A stretch of DNA of 64,000 nucleotides from Margaritifera margaritifera (GCA_029931535.1 JAQPZY010001419.1:2023501-2087500); one strand, 5' to 3'; numbered from the stretch's first letter, positions 1 through 12,544 are shown. Notes: generated by a model not told the origin, from the letters alone. Numbers and translations are program-made.

Positions 1-520
1 CATTGCATTATAGCGAGAATTACCGCGTATTCTCCCTGTTACAGAAAGGAGACGATAAGTAGAAGAATGATGAACAGATGTGTAATATAATCCTGTGTTG
101 TTCGCGAAGATGACTTCTCTCCGTGACGTGTCCAGTTCAATGTGTGTGATTACCGTTGTTTGGAAAAAGCAAGTGGACTCGTAGCCTATCGAGGTGACAG
201 CATGGATATCAACAACACATATCGAAGTGGAGTTGCTCATAACCAGTTCACGGCGGAATAACTTAGTATATTCTAGAAAATAATATCACGATTTCTTATA
301 AATATGCTATCATACCACGTTTGCCAAAGTTTTGTTAGCGGCAAAAAGGAAAATCAATGTTATTAAATCTCTCCTCTTTGAAACTGATATATTATGTAAG
401 ATTCTTTGCTCTCAATGTCTTTATGGCAATACTGTGATTTTTAGATTAAGTTATGGATGGTATGCTAAATGTGGAGCAATTAATTTCTTTCTAAAATTTG
501 CTTAAACGCCATATGTTCTT
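1..520. other. No gene recognised
   Basis: Mixed-composition AT-rich DNA. I see no long open frame, no splice-bounded exon with a known motif, and no repeat structure before the GTAT microsatellite. Confidence 0.5.
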
Positions 521-789
521 GTATGTATGTATGTATGTATGTATGTATGTATGTATGTATGTATGTATGTATGTATGTATGTATGTATGTATGTATGTAT
601 GTATGCATGCATGCATGCATCCATGAATGTATGTATGTATGTATGTATGTATGTATGTATGTATGTATGTATGTATGTATGTATGTATGTATGCATGCAT
701 GCATGCATGTATGTATGTATGTATGTATGTATGTATGTATGTATGTATGTATGTATGTATGTATGTATGTATGTATGTATGTATGTATG
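521..789. repeat. (GTAT)n tetranucleotide microsatellite with GCAT interruptions
   Basis: About 65 tetranucleotide units, mostly GTAT, with two short blocks of GCAT near 603-625 and 692-708. Because 4 is not a multiple of 3, all frames stay open and give artefactual HTYI / MYVC peptides. These are not genes. Confidence 0.97.
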
Positions 790-2819
790 ATTCTCTATCT
801 ACGTTCATATATAGCATTATCACTATATTACCTTGATCGGTAAAAGTCTACCTTCTTGGGTTGGCATATGGTATCAGCGGGTCTCACGGGATGCATTGCG
901 TTTAGTGTGATCTGCTAATGTTACACTCCAACTTGAAATGATAAAGCCTTCCCGATCAAAATACTACACTAATTAAGCATTGATTATCTACATTTGTTTG
1001 TCTAATGAAAAGGAGAAATATTTATTTACATTAAATACTGGAACTACCTTTAACAGCGTAGGAAGGTTAAAAATAAAATATAAAGTGTCACAGCCAAATA
1101 TCGCCTAGGGATAATCTGTTTTACATTATTTATGTTTAAAGCATGTTGGATATCTTACTTGACAAGTTCTGTTTCTTGTTGAAAGCTACATGTTTATTTT
1201 TTCAAGATACTTTTTTCTTTTCTTTTATTTCAATTTACCCGAACATGTTTTTCCATCTGGATTCACCGTAAATCCGTCTTACACATGCAAACAGCACCAT
1301 TCTTTCGGCCGATGCAGATATGGCTACATTGCAATATGCCACAATAATCTGAAGACAAAAAGCAGATTTTAACTGGCCAGCGTTTGGTAATCGGAGTCTG
1401 TCTGAGAATTTATGTGCTAAAATGTACGTATTTTTGGCATTTTGATTTTATATAGTTTATTTTTGCGTGTATGGAATCTTGGAATATGTGTGAAAAAGAT
1501 GGTTTAATTCAATATTTGATTATGTTCGGATTCACATGTCTATAAAATGAAATGTGATCACCTTTGCTTTTCTAAAATAAATATTTTATATGTTTATATG
1601 TTACTTCATCATGCTGTTTTTACGTGAAAATATTGCGAGAAACATGAAAATGCTTCATTTTGAAATGAACATCCGTCTTGCTAAATATATTTGGTAGACA
1701 ACAAAGGAAGCTCGTTGATTCTATCAAGATATGAATTAGAAACTTTACACAAAAGTTTAGAAAAGTTAAATTCTTCCAGAAATATTATTTTATTTGCCAA
1801 CATCTACCTTCATTAGTTTGAACAGACATTAGGGATCTGGACTGTATCTTTTTTTATCAAATAATACGAGCATTATGGGTGAATTTTTAAATAGATGAAA
1901 TGTGCGTCCGCGCGCGCGTGTGTGTGTGTGTGTTTACCCATTTCTTTCGTCAGATGATAGCCAATTCATTGCGCCGCCATTATTCTTGTCTATGATGATA
2001 ACCCTTTTTGTGCTAAGATCAGAGACGTACACAAGATCATAAAGATATTGTTTTAATTCTATTAAATACAATAGAAAATAAATGTACAAGATTGTGTAGT
2101 CTTGAATTTTAAACAAAAAAAAGGAAAGGAATCTAATTTGTTTCATAACTATTTTCATTGACGAATTTCGCTTTTCCTACAGCTTTTGCATAAAATGTTT
2201 CTTATTTCATTATACAAACGATTGGAATCAAACAAAGAGCAATTCACTGAAATATTAGTAGTCAACACGGTATGTGTACATACGATAAAACCCTTTCATA
2301 AAAACTTCGAAATTGTAAATACAAATTCATGAGAGCAACGCAAATTTCAAACTGTTAATTGAAGATCAAAAATTGTACTTTTATTGATGAATTTAACATT
2401 TTATTTAGTGTCCAATTCGTCCTAGCTCAAGCAACAACAATAATTTCTGAAAAGCCAGAGGTTATAACCCTTACTACATAAATTATTAAGATATCCCACC
2501 GTCTCGCCTAGAATCGAGTCACGAATACAACTAATCGCTCTTTAATTCATATGCTCCTATTCTTTCAAACATCGAAGAATATTTGTCTTGATTAAGAAAT
2601 GGGAAGATGAATCTGGACGAATTAATTGATTTTATTTTCCAGCACATTTTTTTTCGAGACAACTATCTTATTCTATAGTTTTACACCATTTAAACTTGAT
2701 AATAAATACACATTGTTTCAGATATAGTCATCGATAAAGTCAGAACATACACATATTAGTTTTTCAATAATGTTACTCTTGATTACAATAGAATACATTT
2801 AAAATGTAATAAATAAAAT
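790..2819. other. Non-coding stretch, no gene recognised
   Basis: AT-rich sequence with a short CG/TG dinucleotide run near 1908-1934. A short open frame at 1190-1372 has three cysteines but no recognisable family or convincing splice sites, so I do not call it. Nothing else is seen before the integrase relic. Confidence 0.45.
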
Positions 2820-2869
2820 GAAACAAATGACGGCAAAGCCTACTTAAGTGAACTAAGAACAGTATTTAA

Positions 2870-3590
<721 letters not shown>

Positions 3591-3599
3591 ATAAAAAGG

Positions 3600-4540
3600 C
3601 GTTAAAAGCAAAGAGAGATATGTTATCCACTATCGGAATTTAAAGTTGTATGTTAAATTAGGAATTAAACTAAGAAAGATACAGAGATCAGTTTTTTTCA
3701 ATCAAGAACCATGGACAAAATCTTATACTGAATTAAATGCATCTTTTAGACAAGAGGCAAGCAAAAGACTTTGACATGGATTTCTTTCAATTAATGAATT
3801 AGTGTTTGATAAACAGATGGAACATTTAGGGAAGAGAATAAATGTAAAAAATATGTACTAATGAAGAAAAATATGTTAAACTTCAAAAGGATATATCATT
3901 TGCAAGAAGAACAATCATATAAAAATATATGATGTTAGTCAGTATAAAGATTGTAAAAAATATATTTAATCAACGAATTTATGGTGGCTTTACAGTGCTT
4001 GATAAGTAAGTCGCTTATATACGATTTATACTACAACAAGCTTAAAATCCAAATATGGCGATAAAATTAAACTCTTATTGACATATAGAGATTCGATATG
4101 TGTTGATAATGAAATAAAAGAAAATATTGAGTTTCGCGACACAAGCCCGAACACAAAAGGTGATAGTTTTCGGTTTTTCTCGGATGAATAAGAAGGTACC
4201 AGGACTTTTAAAGATGAACTGAATGGTATGTCAATGCAAAACTTGTGTGATCTCAGAAGTAAGCTACATGCATTTAGAACTGACAACAATGAAGAGAAAG
4301 TATGCAATGGTATTAAAAAATCAGCAATTAGAAAGAAATTAAGATAAGAAATGTAAGAAGATTATATATGCAAAAACCAAGCTCTAAATCACAATGAGAT
4401 GATTTGAATTAGGTGATACCATAACGAGATATATAATATTATGTTAAATAAAAGATGCATTAAGCTGCTGAGATTATAAAATAATAATTTAGTGGATAAG
4501 ATAAGCACAACACTTCCATATGGTAGTTTCTGTTCGACCT
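3600..4540 (+). pseudogene. Protein-primed family B DNA polymerase relic, C-terminal half (element A)
   Basis: Replicative polymerase of Polinton/adintovirus-like elements. Visible in order: a VIHYRNLKLYVKLG block near 3620, the palm segment with FDKQMEHLGKRINV near 3810, a degraded catalytic motif C near 4085 (TYRDS where the family has TDTDS, so the first acidic residue is lost), FKDELNGMSMQNLCDLRSK near 4210, NGIKKSAIRKK near 4305, and TTLPYGS near 4515, close to the usual C-terminal end. Frames change several times and there are stops, so the gene is dead. The exonuclease and terminal-protein-binding N-terminal part is absent: integrase sequence lies immediately upstream. Same strand as the integrase, and converges with the ATPase on the opposite strand. 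Confidence 0.78.
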
Positions 4541-4619
4541 AAGGGAGTGTTTGTTTATTCTTCCACCTTGTAATTAAACGGGTATCCCATTCTTATTAGT
4601 AGTTTATTTCTTTAATTTT

Positions 4620-4945
4620 CTTTAATTGTTCAACTTTTTCGTCTCTCATTTCAGCATGTACCACATCATTTCCCTCAAACACACTATCCGTACACTATTT
4701 ATCTTTTGAGTAAAAGACAGTATAAATCTAACATTTACACTTAGATCCTTTAAAACAGCGTGGCATATTTGTACTCTCACCCATACGTATATTTCGTAAT
4801 CTCTACCAGTGAATGCTAACTTGGTTAGGTTGGGGTGCTTTTCCAATTATCAGAAACAAAGTATTGTTCCCTGGTATACAATAAAAAGTAATTCTACCTA
4901 TTTATCTAATTCATCCCCAGGATCTATTACAATTACATTATCGTC
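4620..4945 (-). pseudogene. Genome-packaging ATPase relic (HerA/FtsK-type, element A)
   Basis: C-terminal part of the viral packaging ATPase. On the minus strand I read VIVIDPGDELDK near 4900, then LTKLAFTGRDYEIYVWV near 4800 (the family has a LAxSGRH..xxxWxLTQ block here), AVLKDLSVNVRFILSF near 4740, and a degraded GNDVVHAEMRD end in another frame near 4650. The Walker A part would lie upstream of 4945 and is not recognisable. At least two stops and one frameshift are present. It ends about 80 bases from the end of PolB on the other strand, a convergent arrangement. The identification is by remembered motif pattern, with no search. Confidence 0.62.
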
Positions 4946-5262
4946 TCTAAAATGACATTTGTTTCTTGTTGGTCTAATTGTCAATAAATATTGGACATGG
5001 TCTGTTCCATGTAATCTGTATTTCGTGTGTGTATCTTTAATCAACAAATTAAGAAAACAACAACAACAACAAAAAGAAAGAAAGAAAACATTTCGCTGCT
5101 TCTATAAACTGTTGCTTCATTTTTTTTTTCTTATTGCTGAAAAAAATTGCTTTTCAGGATCATTTTCTCTGTTGTTTTTACACAGTATCAAGATTCCTTT
5201 TAACTCATTCTTGGTAAATCAAGCATGACATTCGTCAAAGTCGTATTAGCTGCTACATCAAT

Positions 5263-5264
<2 letters not shown>
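4946..5264. other. Gap between ATPase and capsid relics
   Basis: AT-rich, with a CAA/AAAG-rich purine tract near 5055-5090. Probably decayed element A sequence. No motif could be read. Confidence 0.4.

Positions 5265-5348
<84 letters not shown>
5265..5348. repeat. (CT)n microsatellite
   Basis: About 42 uninterrupted CT units. Minus-strand frames through it give artefactual RERE peptides fused to nearby sequence. Confidence 0.97.
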
Positions 5349-5353
<5 letters not shown>

Positions 5354-5407
5354 TGTAGTGATAAAAGAAAGAAATTCCATTTGAGTATTTTTCGTTCTCT
5401 GAATGAT

Positions 5408-5995
5408 CTATTGTATCCGACGTAATTGTGTCGTACAATATACACTTATTCTCCAATTCATAATTCTTGTTAGCATATTTATCACTTCAGAGGCCGTTCC
5501 TACTGTAACTGTAAATCTAAAATCCAGAGGGAGAACAAACGGATAAAACGGGCAATGAAGTGCTATTATCTGCAATTCAAGCCATATTCTGAAAATCGTT
5601 CCATTTACAATAAACTGAGCGGCTTCTGTACCAGTGTTCTGTGCATCAGAAGCGGCTGATCTCAATGTTTCATTAGTGATACATTGTTCTATTTTGTTTG
5701 TTCTCACAGACGCTGTTAACTACAAATCTTTCAACGCCATAAAAATTCTTGTAATCATTCAACACATAAATATCATCACTTGTTCTGTCTATAATTATAA
5801 TTAGTATTCTTCCTAAATTGTTTACAACTGCATTGTTAGCATCTTCTTTATTCGTTATATGTCAAGAACTTCCAGGTACGATCGAGACATTGGGCCCTGA
5901 CCTATGTATTACCACCTGTAAATGTTGTTCAGGTTTAGTACCACTTGTATTGTATGTAATACAATGATGTGCTTGATTAAGATAGTTAACACCCT
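5408..5995 (-). pseudogene. Double-jelly-roll major capsid protein relic (element A)
   Basis: Virion shell protein. Minus-strand reading gives SGPNVSIVPGSS near 5880, then ANNAVVNNLGRI near 5820 followed by a DDIYVLND stretch, matching the conserved VVNNLGR...(D)D.DVF block of adintovirus-like capsid proteins. In a shifted frame the gene continues with NKIEQCITNETLRS near 5690 and then a PFYPFVLPLDFRFTV block near 5530 (usual form PFYxxxLxDxxxFEVTF). At least one stop and one frameshift interrupt it. Only an internal portion remains. It lies downstream of the small membrane protein and upstream of the ATPase on the same strand, a plausible structural-gene cluster. Homology is inferred from motifs and needs a profile search. 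Confidence 0.6.
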
Positions 5996-6116
5996 GTGGC
6001 ACCTTTTACTGTTTGTGAGGAATCATCTATTTTCTGCATGGTACCATCGTTATCTATTTAATTAGCTAATTTTTAGTGTGTGACGCGCGAGAATTAAAAA
6101 AGTTCTAAAGCCGCAG

Positions 6117-6119
<3 letters not shown>

Positions 6120-6200
<81 letters not shown>
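6120..6200. repeat. (TA)n microsatellite
   Basis: About 40 TA units between the capsid relic and the small membrane-protein ORF. Confidence 0.97.
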
Positions 6201-6202
<2 letters not shown>

Positions 6203-6466
6203 ACATAAACAATAGAGCGCATTACAACGGCAATAAATGCATATTTATAAGTTATCAGCTTATCAGAAGGCTGGTACAAGTTATTAAGGTTAGGTTGCCT
6301 AGGTTTCTCTAAAACAGCATCTGGAAGCGTAGAAGAATAAAGACAAAAAGCTTAATCCAAATTATTTAAGATCCGAGTAATCAAACCTTGTTCTCTTAAT
6401 CAGATAATCGAGTGATTTTAATATGTTTTCATTTAAACTATTAGTTTACTTTCTACAGTTCTTCTA

Positions 6467-6595
6467 CTAGTCATTATGTCTTGTTCTTACTTCATTTGCA
6501 TCACTTGGATCAAATAACTGAAACATAAAATTACTTCCTATGAATGCCAAAACACTAACAATTGCTCCACCAATCATAAATGCTCCTGTTGACAT
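6467..6595 (-). pseudogene. Small membrane-protein ORF of element A
   Basis: A 42-residue open frame from an ATG at 6595 to TAG at 6467. It opens with MSTGAFMIGGAIVSVLAFIG, a glycine-rich hydrophobic segment long enough to span a membrane, followed by a charged tail ending RTRHND. Polinton/adintovirus-like elements often carry a small virion protein with a GGAxVxxLAFxGSN start followed by ERKRHD and a helical C-terminal part. Here the frame stops just where that helical part should begin, so I treat it as truncated. It lies in the minus-strand structural block. Similarity is remembered, not computed. Confidence 0.45.
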
Positions 6596-6884
6596 GCTAT
6601 TTAATGGTAACAAATTTCTGTACTGCTACATGCTATTAATGTGCAAAATATATATGCACTAGACCTTCACTAATAATCAATGATACAAAATATTGCTATA
6701 TTCCAGATAATATGTAAGTGATTCTTTTATAATGCATTGATTTCCAAGATGTTCATCAGGATATTCTTTATCAGGCTTTGAAGAGTAAATAACATATTTA
6801 TTGTTTATATTTAATCCAATATAAAGTTAAATATTATGAAAAGTTGGAATGATTCAGTTAAAAAAGATTGTAAATAAACCTGTC

Positions 6885-7010
6885 TTCTTTATTTGAATGC
6901 CATAATGCTCAAAAGCATCTATTGTGTGTTATTTGTATTCAGCACATCGTGATGGAGCATAGTCCATTCCATAAATAGTAATTAATGTTTGAGATGTACT
7001 TCCAGCCTAA
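6885..7010 (-). pseudogene. Unrecognised minus-strand coding fragment in element A
   Basis: Reading from about 7005 gives GSTSQTLITIYGMDYAPSR and, after a stop, DAFEHYGIQIKKTG. The frame is uninterrupted for about 25 codons with protein-like composition and matches the strand of neighbouring capsid-cluster relics. No family recognised. Confidence 0.35.
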
Positions 7011-7369
7011 AAAAAATTGAACAAACGTTTTTGATTACCTCTTATAATCCTTTCACTACTAAATAATTCATTTTTACGTACAAAAAAAATATCAAAATAG
7101 TTGGTCTGTCGGATCTAGTACAATGAAAAAATCATAGATCAATATACCGGGGTACTTCAATGTATTACTTTTTTCAAATCTATTTGGTCTGTATTTAATT
7201 GTATTATTTGTGGTATTAACTGCAATAGTCTTTATACTCATGTATGTGTTTAATTCAGTTTTTAAGTGTTAGTATGTCTCCTTCTATTTCTGACTTAACT
7301 GCATCAATTTGTTCACTTAATTCTAAAGTCTTTAATCAATATTAATGCTGATTGCAATATGTTTCTTTC

Positions 7370-7700
7370 CGTGATCCTTTTTGAAAGCATATGTTTCTCT
7401 TCTAAACATTTGCCCAATGTCATTAAAATCTTTTCTTAATCATATCAACCTTTTATCTAATTTGTCAATACTTCTTTGTGCCAGACCGATATTATTTACT
7501 AGTTCTCGATCTGTGTATTCTTTGCTATCTGTTTTTCATTTTTCTATTCCAGCAGTAAGTTCATTTTCTTATAGTTGTAAATACTATTCTTATAAAGTTT
7601 GTATTTGGTCACCTAAGTTAGTAATAGATAAATCATTGGTCGTTCTCATAGATCTAATCATACGTTTCCTCACACTTATTTTGTTTTTGTTTTCACATAT
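7370..7700 (-). pseudogene. Coiled-coil-like ORF relic in element A
   Basis: Minus-strand reading gives NIGLAQRSIDKLDKRLI and DFNDIGQMFRREAYAFKK, charged heptad-like helical sequence interrupted by several stops. The opposite-strand ORF at 7381-7731 is its shadow. The position, between other minus-strand element A genes, suggests a virion or scaffold protein, but no family is recognised. Confidence 0.35.
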
Positions 7701-7864
7701 TTTGTTCGGGGATAGAGAAGTATTTCTGTGAAATGATTGTGGTTTTGTAAATGCGATAAAGTATATATGAACAAACAGCAAATTTACACCATCAACGCTT
7801 GTTTCGTTGTTTCGTGAGAGAAGCGAACAAGTTGTTATCTATGCATTTTAATAATGCGCAGTTT

Positions 7865-8572
7865 TTGTTGCATGGATTACATGGCTTTGTTGCATGGATT
7901 ACATGGCTTTGTTGCATGGATTACAAGGCTTTGTTGAATGGATTACAAGGCTTTGTTGCATGGATTACATGGCTTTGTTGAATGGATTACAAGGCTTTGT
8001 TGAATGGATTACAAGGCTTTGTTGCATAGATTAAAAGGCTTTGTTGCATGGATTACAAGGCTTTGTTGAATGGATTACATGGCTTTGTTGCATGGATTAC
8101 ATGGCTTTGTTGCATGGATTACATGGCTTTGTTGAATGGATTACAAGGCTTTGTTGCATGGATTACATGGCTTTGTTGCATGGATTACATGGCTTTGTTG
8201 CATGGATTACATGACTTTGTTGAATGGATTACAAGGCTTTGTTGCATGGATTACATGGCTTTGTTGCATGGATTACATGGCTTTGTTGCATGGATTACAT
8301 GGCTTTGTTGAATGGATTACAAGGCTTTGTTGCATGGATTACATGGCTTTGTTGCATGGATTACAAGGCTTTGTTGCATGGATTACATGGCTTTGTTGCA
8401 TGGATTACATGACTTTGTTGAATGGATTACAAGGCTTTGTTGCATGGATTACATGGCTTTGTTGAATGGATTACATGGCTTTGTTGAATGGATTACATGG
8501 CTTTGTTGCATGGATTACAAGGCTTTGTTGTATGGATTACAAGGCTTTGTTACATGGATTACATGGCTTTCA
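7865..8572. repeat. 22-bp minisatellite, about 32 units
   Basis: Unit GGATTACATGGCTTTGTTGCAT with two main variable sites: ACAT/ACAA and GCATGG/GAATGG. The 22-bp period keeps all three plus-strand frames open (66 bp = 22 codons), producing repetitive WITWLC / MDYMALL ORFs that I regard as artefacts. No spacers alternate with it, so it is not CRISPR-like. It lies inside element A, between two minus-strand relics. Confidence 0.97.
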
Positions 8573-9570
8573 CCATTGTTATCCTTCTTGTCTGCATAAC
8601 TCTTACTCATGTCCTTTTTTATTTCGCTGTCTGTCTTATTCCGAATTGTTACAGACTGTTTATCAGCTGCTGGAATTCCATTTCTTACAACGTCGGCACT
8701 TATTCCTTTTATTTCTTCATACATTAAATTATGTGATGACTTTTGTAAATTGTTATTACAGGCTACTGTACTACCTATTTTCATCACCATATCACTGGAT
8801 ACCACAACTATAGCATCATCAACAATATAATAGTTGTGTCAAACTTTTGAATCTAAAATATATTGCTGAAATCGTACTGATATGTTTTCATCTGAATCAT
8901 ATGTTTGTGTACCTCGAATTAAATTTTCATTTAACTTTTTTACAGTGACTTGTACAGCAGAAACAGATTGCGTAATATATGTTCTATTTTACACTTGACA
9001 ACCTAAAATATATATTGCATGCATATTTGGAGTTAGTCAAGCTATTCTTTCTTCTGTTAGTCCGTTGCTGCTTTGCAAAAAATGTAAGTCCATCCTATCG
9101 CTTCTTCAGTCTTTAACGTTGAATTTATTTTCTCAGCCGATACTTTTTGTCCAGCATTCAACTGTTCCAGCTCCGTAATTATATTCACGTGTGTAAGCAT
9201 CTTGTGCATGATCTGGTGTAGGTTCCCATAAGCTCTAATGTTCAGTATTATGTTCCTCGGGCAATTATCAATATGATATTTATTTTTCCAAATTATATAT
9301 CTCCAAAGTATAGTTTATATTAAAAAATTTAGGTCAGTTTCACTGTTTGTTGAATTACAAGATTGGTTATCAGGTAATGGCATTTTACATATTCAGACAA
9401 CATTTTTCGTATCTGAAAGTAAACGCGAATCCTATTTAATGATTTAATAACTCTGGTATATTTGAGTCAGTTACATACCAACATAATATTTCGTATCCTG
9501 TTGTTGCCATCCATACTGCCCAATTTAATTGATTTTGATAAAAAGTTCAAATTACACTGTGCTTTGTATC
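8515..9570 (-). pseudogene. Conserved-looking large ORF relic of element A
   Basis: Fragments on the minus strand read, from high to low coordinate: NWAVWMATTGYEILC and SNIPELLNH near 9500, WEPTPDHAQDAYTREY near 9220, NMHAIYILGCQV near 9020, then an open frame of 96 residues from 8805 to 8515 beginning MVSSDMVMKIGSTV and running into the minisatellite. I recall similar WxxxTGYEILxxYIxxSxxPELLNH and AxIYxILGxQ segments in uncharacterised proteins of invertebrate Polinton-like elements, but I do not know their function. Multiple frameshifts and stops. If real, this is the most 5' minus-strand gene of element A that I can detect. Confidence 0.42.
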
Positions 9571-9575
9571 TGTTC

Positions 9576-11195
9576 ATTAGGTCATCATTGTCAAACTATA
9601 AAGAGTAATTGACAAAGTCTTCAATGACTTTTATGTACAATGATTGCCTTCTCTGTATTATATCTTTATCTCTTTAAATATGGTTGCAATTTCTTTATTA
9701 TATGTGGCATTAACCAGCTGCAGGGCATGAATAATGTGCACTGCTTGTTAGTTCTTTTTCAATATGAAGTCCATTATTTATTTATCTAAAGTTTTAAATG
9801 TTATTTAACTTTATAAAAGTTAAAAACCTGATAATAGAAAACAATAGATCGCAGGTATCCGTAATTATATACATTTATTATTATAGTTAATTGGTTAAAA
9901 TATAGAATAAAGCGTAGATTTAAAAAATAAGTTATAACCCAAGAGCTGGTGGTAAACGCTCTTTTGTTTATTTAATCTAGCTTAATGGTTCAACCTTATC
10001 ATTACCTGAATTAAAGAGTGACAGGCGGAGGTGTTGCTTTCATCACTCGCTCTCATCCACTTTTTGTTCTCGAAAGCGATTGGACTTAATAAATCTATTT
10101 AATATGGGTTATAGCCTCTTGTTTTTACGTTGAATTTTTTTAATTTAATGTAGTGGACTGTGCTAGGATGCATACAGCCAACAATTTCTTTTATTAATTT
10201 ATTGTTATCGTATGGGTAACAAGGCAGCGTATTGTTTGTTTGTTTGTTTGTTGTCTTTTTTTTTTTATTCAAATAGAGGTCTGAGACAGGATATATAACG
10301 TTTATGCTACCGAAAGGAACAAGCTTTAAAAAACGTGTTGGTGCCGTTTATCTTCTAAGTACAATTTCTATGCAACAGTTTACAAATGCAAAACTAGACA
10401 GAGAATGAGCCAAACGGACTTGATTGCGGTCGTATAAAGCACTTTAGGCCTCACTGTGAAATAATGAATCCTGAAACTTTACGTTTTCAAATTATCTAAA
10501 ATTCCGCGCCTTTTTTATACAAATGTTACGTATATAGGTTTCATTGACATCTATTTACATATCTCTGACTGACTGAATGTTACATATATAGGTTCCATTG
10601 ACATCTATATACATATCTCTGACTAATTGAATTAAAAGCCTGTGATAAAATCTACATTACGTGATAATTCAAACATATGAGGTTTAGATTATTTCGAAGG
10701 GTAGTCAAAACAATTGAGACTATAGAAAAATATTTGAACAATGTTAGTTCAAAAAATATTGTGAAATCGCACGTCTTTAATATCTGATGCTGGCCTAGGC
10801 CACAGCGAGCAAGAACGTATTAGCTTTGAAGATTATTGATGAGCTAGAAAATATAGAGAGGGAAACAAATTTGTGTATGTGTTGATTAAGTATTTGTCCC
10901 TTATTTACTTACCTGCTGTTAATAATATAATTGAACCGAAATAGATATGTCGTCAGTCTATACAAAACACGATATCAGAAAGTATCCATAAAATATTATT
11001 TTTTCGTTAAGAAGCACGCTTGACTGCTCGTGTCTTTGATCCTTGTTCATGCTGTTTTCGTATAAATGACGGAACTATATATGAGCTGTTGACTAAATAA
11101 AATTCATCTCAATATTTCTTTTCTTATAAACTTTAAGTTCAAAAGAAATAAAAAAATTTGCCCCAATGACATCAATGCTAACTCAGCCAATTTAC
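9576..11195. other. Non-coding stretch
   Basis: AT-rich with poly-T and TTTG runs (10,230-10,265). It contains a 54-bp direct duplication (listed separately). No gene recognised. It may be intron or flank of the LDLR-type gene on the minus strand. Confidence 0.4.
10522..10629. repeat. 54-bp tandem duplication
   Basis: Two head-to-tail copies starting at 10,522 and 10,576 share AATGTTAC(G/A)TATATAGGTT followed by CATTGACATCTAT and TACATATCTCTGACT, with only a few substitutions. Confidence 0.9.
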
Positions 11196-11448
11196 CTTGA
11201 ATACTTCAATATCAAAGAATGTAGTGTGTACCATTTGCCTGATAACTTTCCTCTTACTACCGTCGTACATTGCAAATTCAGCGGTGCCTCTTGCTTCGTC
11301 TATCCAGAAGATTGTCTCCGTACGGAAATCAGATGCTATACTCAGGGGAATAATGAGTCCAGAAGAGATTAAGACTCTTCGACCTTCACCAGACAAACTT
11401 GACCTTTCAATCGTGACCGTCCGACCAATGTCCGTCCAGAACAAATAC
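11196..11448 (-). CDS. LDL-receptor-type (YWTD beta-propeller) exon
   Basis: A single exon on the minus strand. It encodes YLFWTDIGR near its start, then SSLSGEGRRVLISSGL, a second blade motif IFWIDEARG, and DGSKRKVI. This is the repeat pattern of LDLR class B (YWTD) propeller domains in LRP/LDLR-family endocytic or signalling receptors. It is bounded by an acceptor (ATGGCAG before 11,448) and a donor (AAG/GTAAAT after 11,196), giving about 253 bp with a split codon at the start. The reading frame is clean between the sites. The remaining exons were not found in the window, so the gene is either very large or extends outside. The plus-strand ORFs here are shadows. Codon use and intact frame suggest a live host gene, but a processed or orphan exon cannot be excluded. 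Confidence 0.72.
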
Positions 11449-12404
11449 CTGCCATTTATGACAAAGATAGTCTTCATGAATATAAATTACATTTCATCCA
11501 AAAAATCATAAACAGAATAAAATTAAGTAGTGGTGAAATGGAATTTCTTTCATTATATTTTGCAAAATGAAACGACCTTTGCATGCCTTATCCCATGATT
11601 CTGCTATTTCTACCATTGTTCTTTTGCTGCGTAAAATCAAATGCTACGATGAATTTGGTAAAAGCGCTTAACTGACAAGTTAGAAAACAACTGCGTGTTC
11701 AGCATTTTATGGACCCTTTTTGCAGTTATATATCAGTTTTCATTTTATTTTTATAATGTCTTTCTCAATTAAGTTCTGGGTCATCTATTTGTAGGGTTGT
11801 CTGGGTCTTTATTGAATTTCATTTCAGAGGAATTATCCTTCGGATATTTGCTACTAATCTTTCTCTTTCGTTCCCGGGGTTTTCTTACCGGATGTGATTT
11901 TACACACGTCTGCAAGTCAACATTAATACAAGTGTGAACCCGCATGAAATCCCCTGTTGTTTCTACGAAATGATATTTTACGGATCATGTAAGATTTCCT
12001 TTGTGCAAACGCTTGCGGAACATGACTGACAAGTTAGAAGCCAAGAAGCTTGCACGCATCATCCTTAAGCGCTTAGTAAGCATTCTAGTTAGCTTTACTA
12101 ATAACTGTGCTGGACGGGTTTTTATTATATGCCTATCAGTTTTGTACTCAAGAAAGAGCCAGAATTGTACCGTCATTTCCTTGAATTAGGAAAACGATAC
12201 TGACATTTTCTGATTCCGTATCAACCTAATCTCAAATGAGGCTGAAACTAGACGCGCTTCATGCATAAAATCGTGATATTCATGCGCATATCAGCTGATC
12301 AAAACATACTTCGGTATAGGTTAAAATGTTAGGCAGTTTCGTTTGCTTTTCAGTTATGTATAGGGATTTTAAATTATCTGAAAATTGATAGGTATACAAC
12401 AAAA
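11449..12404. other. Presumed intron or intergenic DNA
   Basis: No supported gene. Short overlapping ORFs on both strands at 11,985-12,189 have no family motif. Confidence 0.4.
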
Positions 12405-12544
12405 ATAGTATTATCATAGTAATTAGATCTTAATTGCTAGATGACGTCATGTTCTCAACATCTGAAAATCCGGATCATGACTTTCTGATGCTGACAACTC
12501 GATGTGATCTAGCAGTCAAGATCGAATTACTATGATAATCTACT
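12405..12544. mobile_element. Short inverted-repeat MITE
   Basis: About 140 bp with imperfect terminal inverted repeats of about 40 bp: ATTATCATAGTAATTAGATC at the left, and the complement of the right end reads ATTATCATAGTAATTCGATC, continuing with similarity through TGCTAGAT. TA occurs next to both ends. No coding capacity. The superfamily is unassigned; TA borders fit Tc1/mariner-like parasites. Confidence 0.7.

Noticed and set aside
480..843. Overlapping ORFs on both strands rich in HTYI and MYVC
   Set aside because: They are translations of the GTAT microsatellite, open in every frame because the repeat lacks stop codons.
1190..1372. 60-codon ORF with three cysteines
   Set aside because: No signal peptide followed by a known domain, no good splice sites, and no repeat of the pattern; chance is likely.
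7865..8572. CRISPR-like array
   Set aside because: Units are contiguous with no unique spacers; the context is eukaryotic.
7799..8599. Repetitive WITWLC / MDYMALLHGL ORFs
   Set aside because: They come from the 22-bp minisatellite. The same peptide arises in shifted frames, so the frame is not selected.
11166..11511. Plus-strand ORFs over the LDLR-type exon
   Set aside because: Shadows of the minus-strand exon, which has splice sites and the YWTD pattern.
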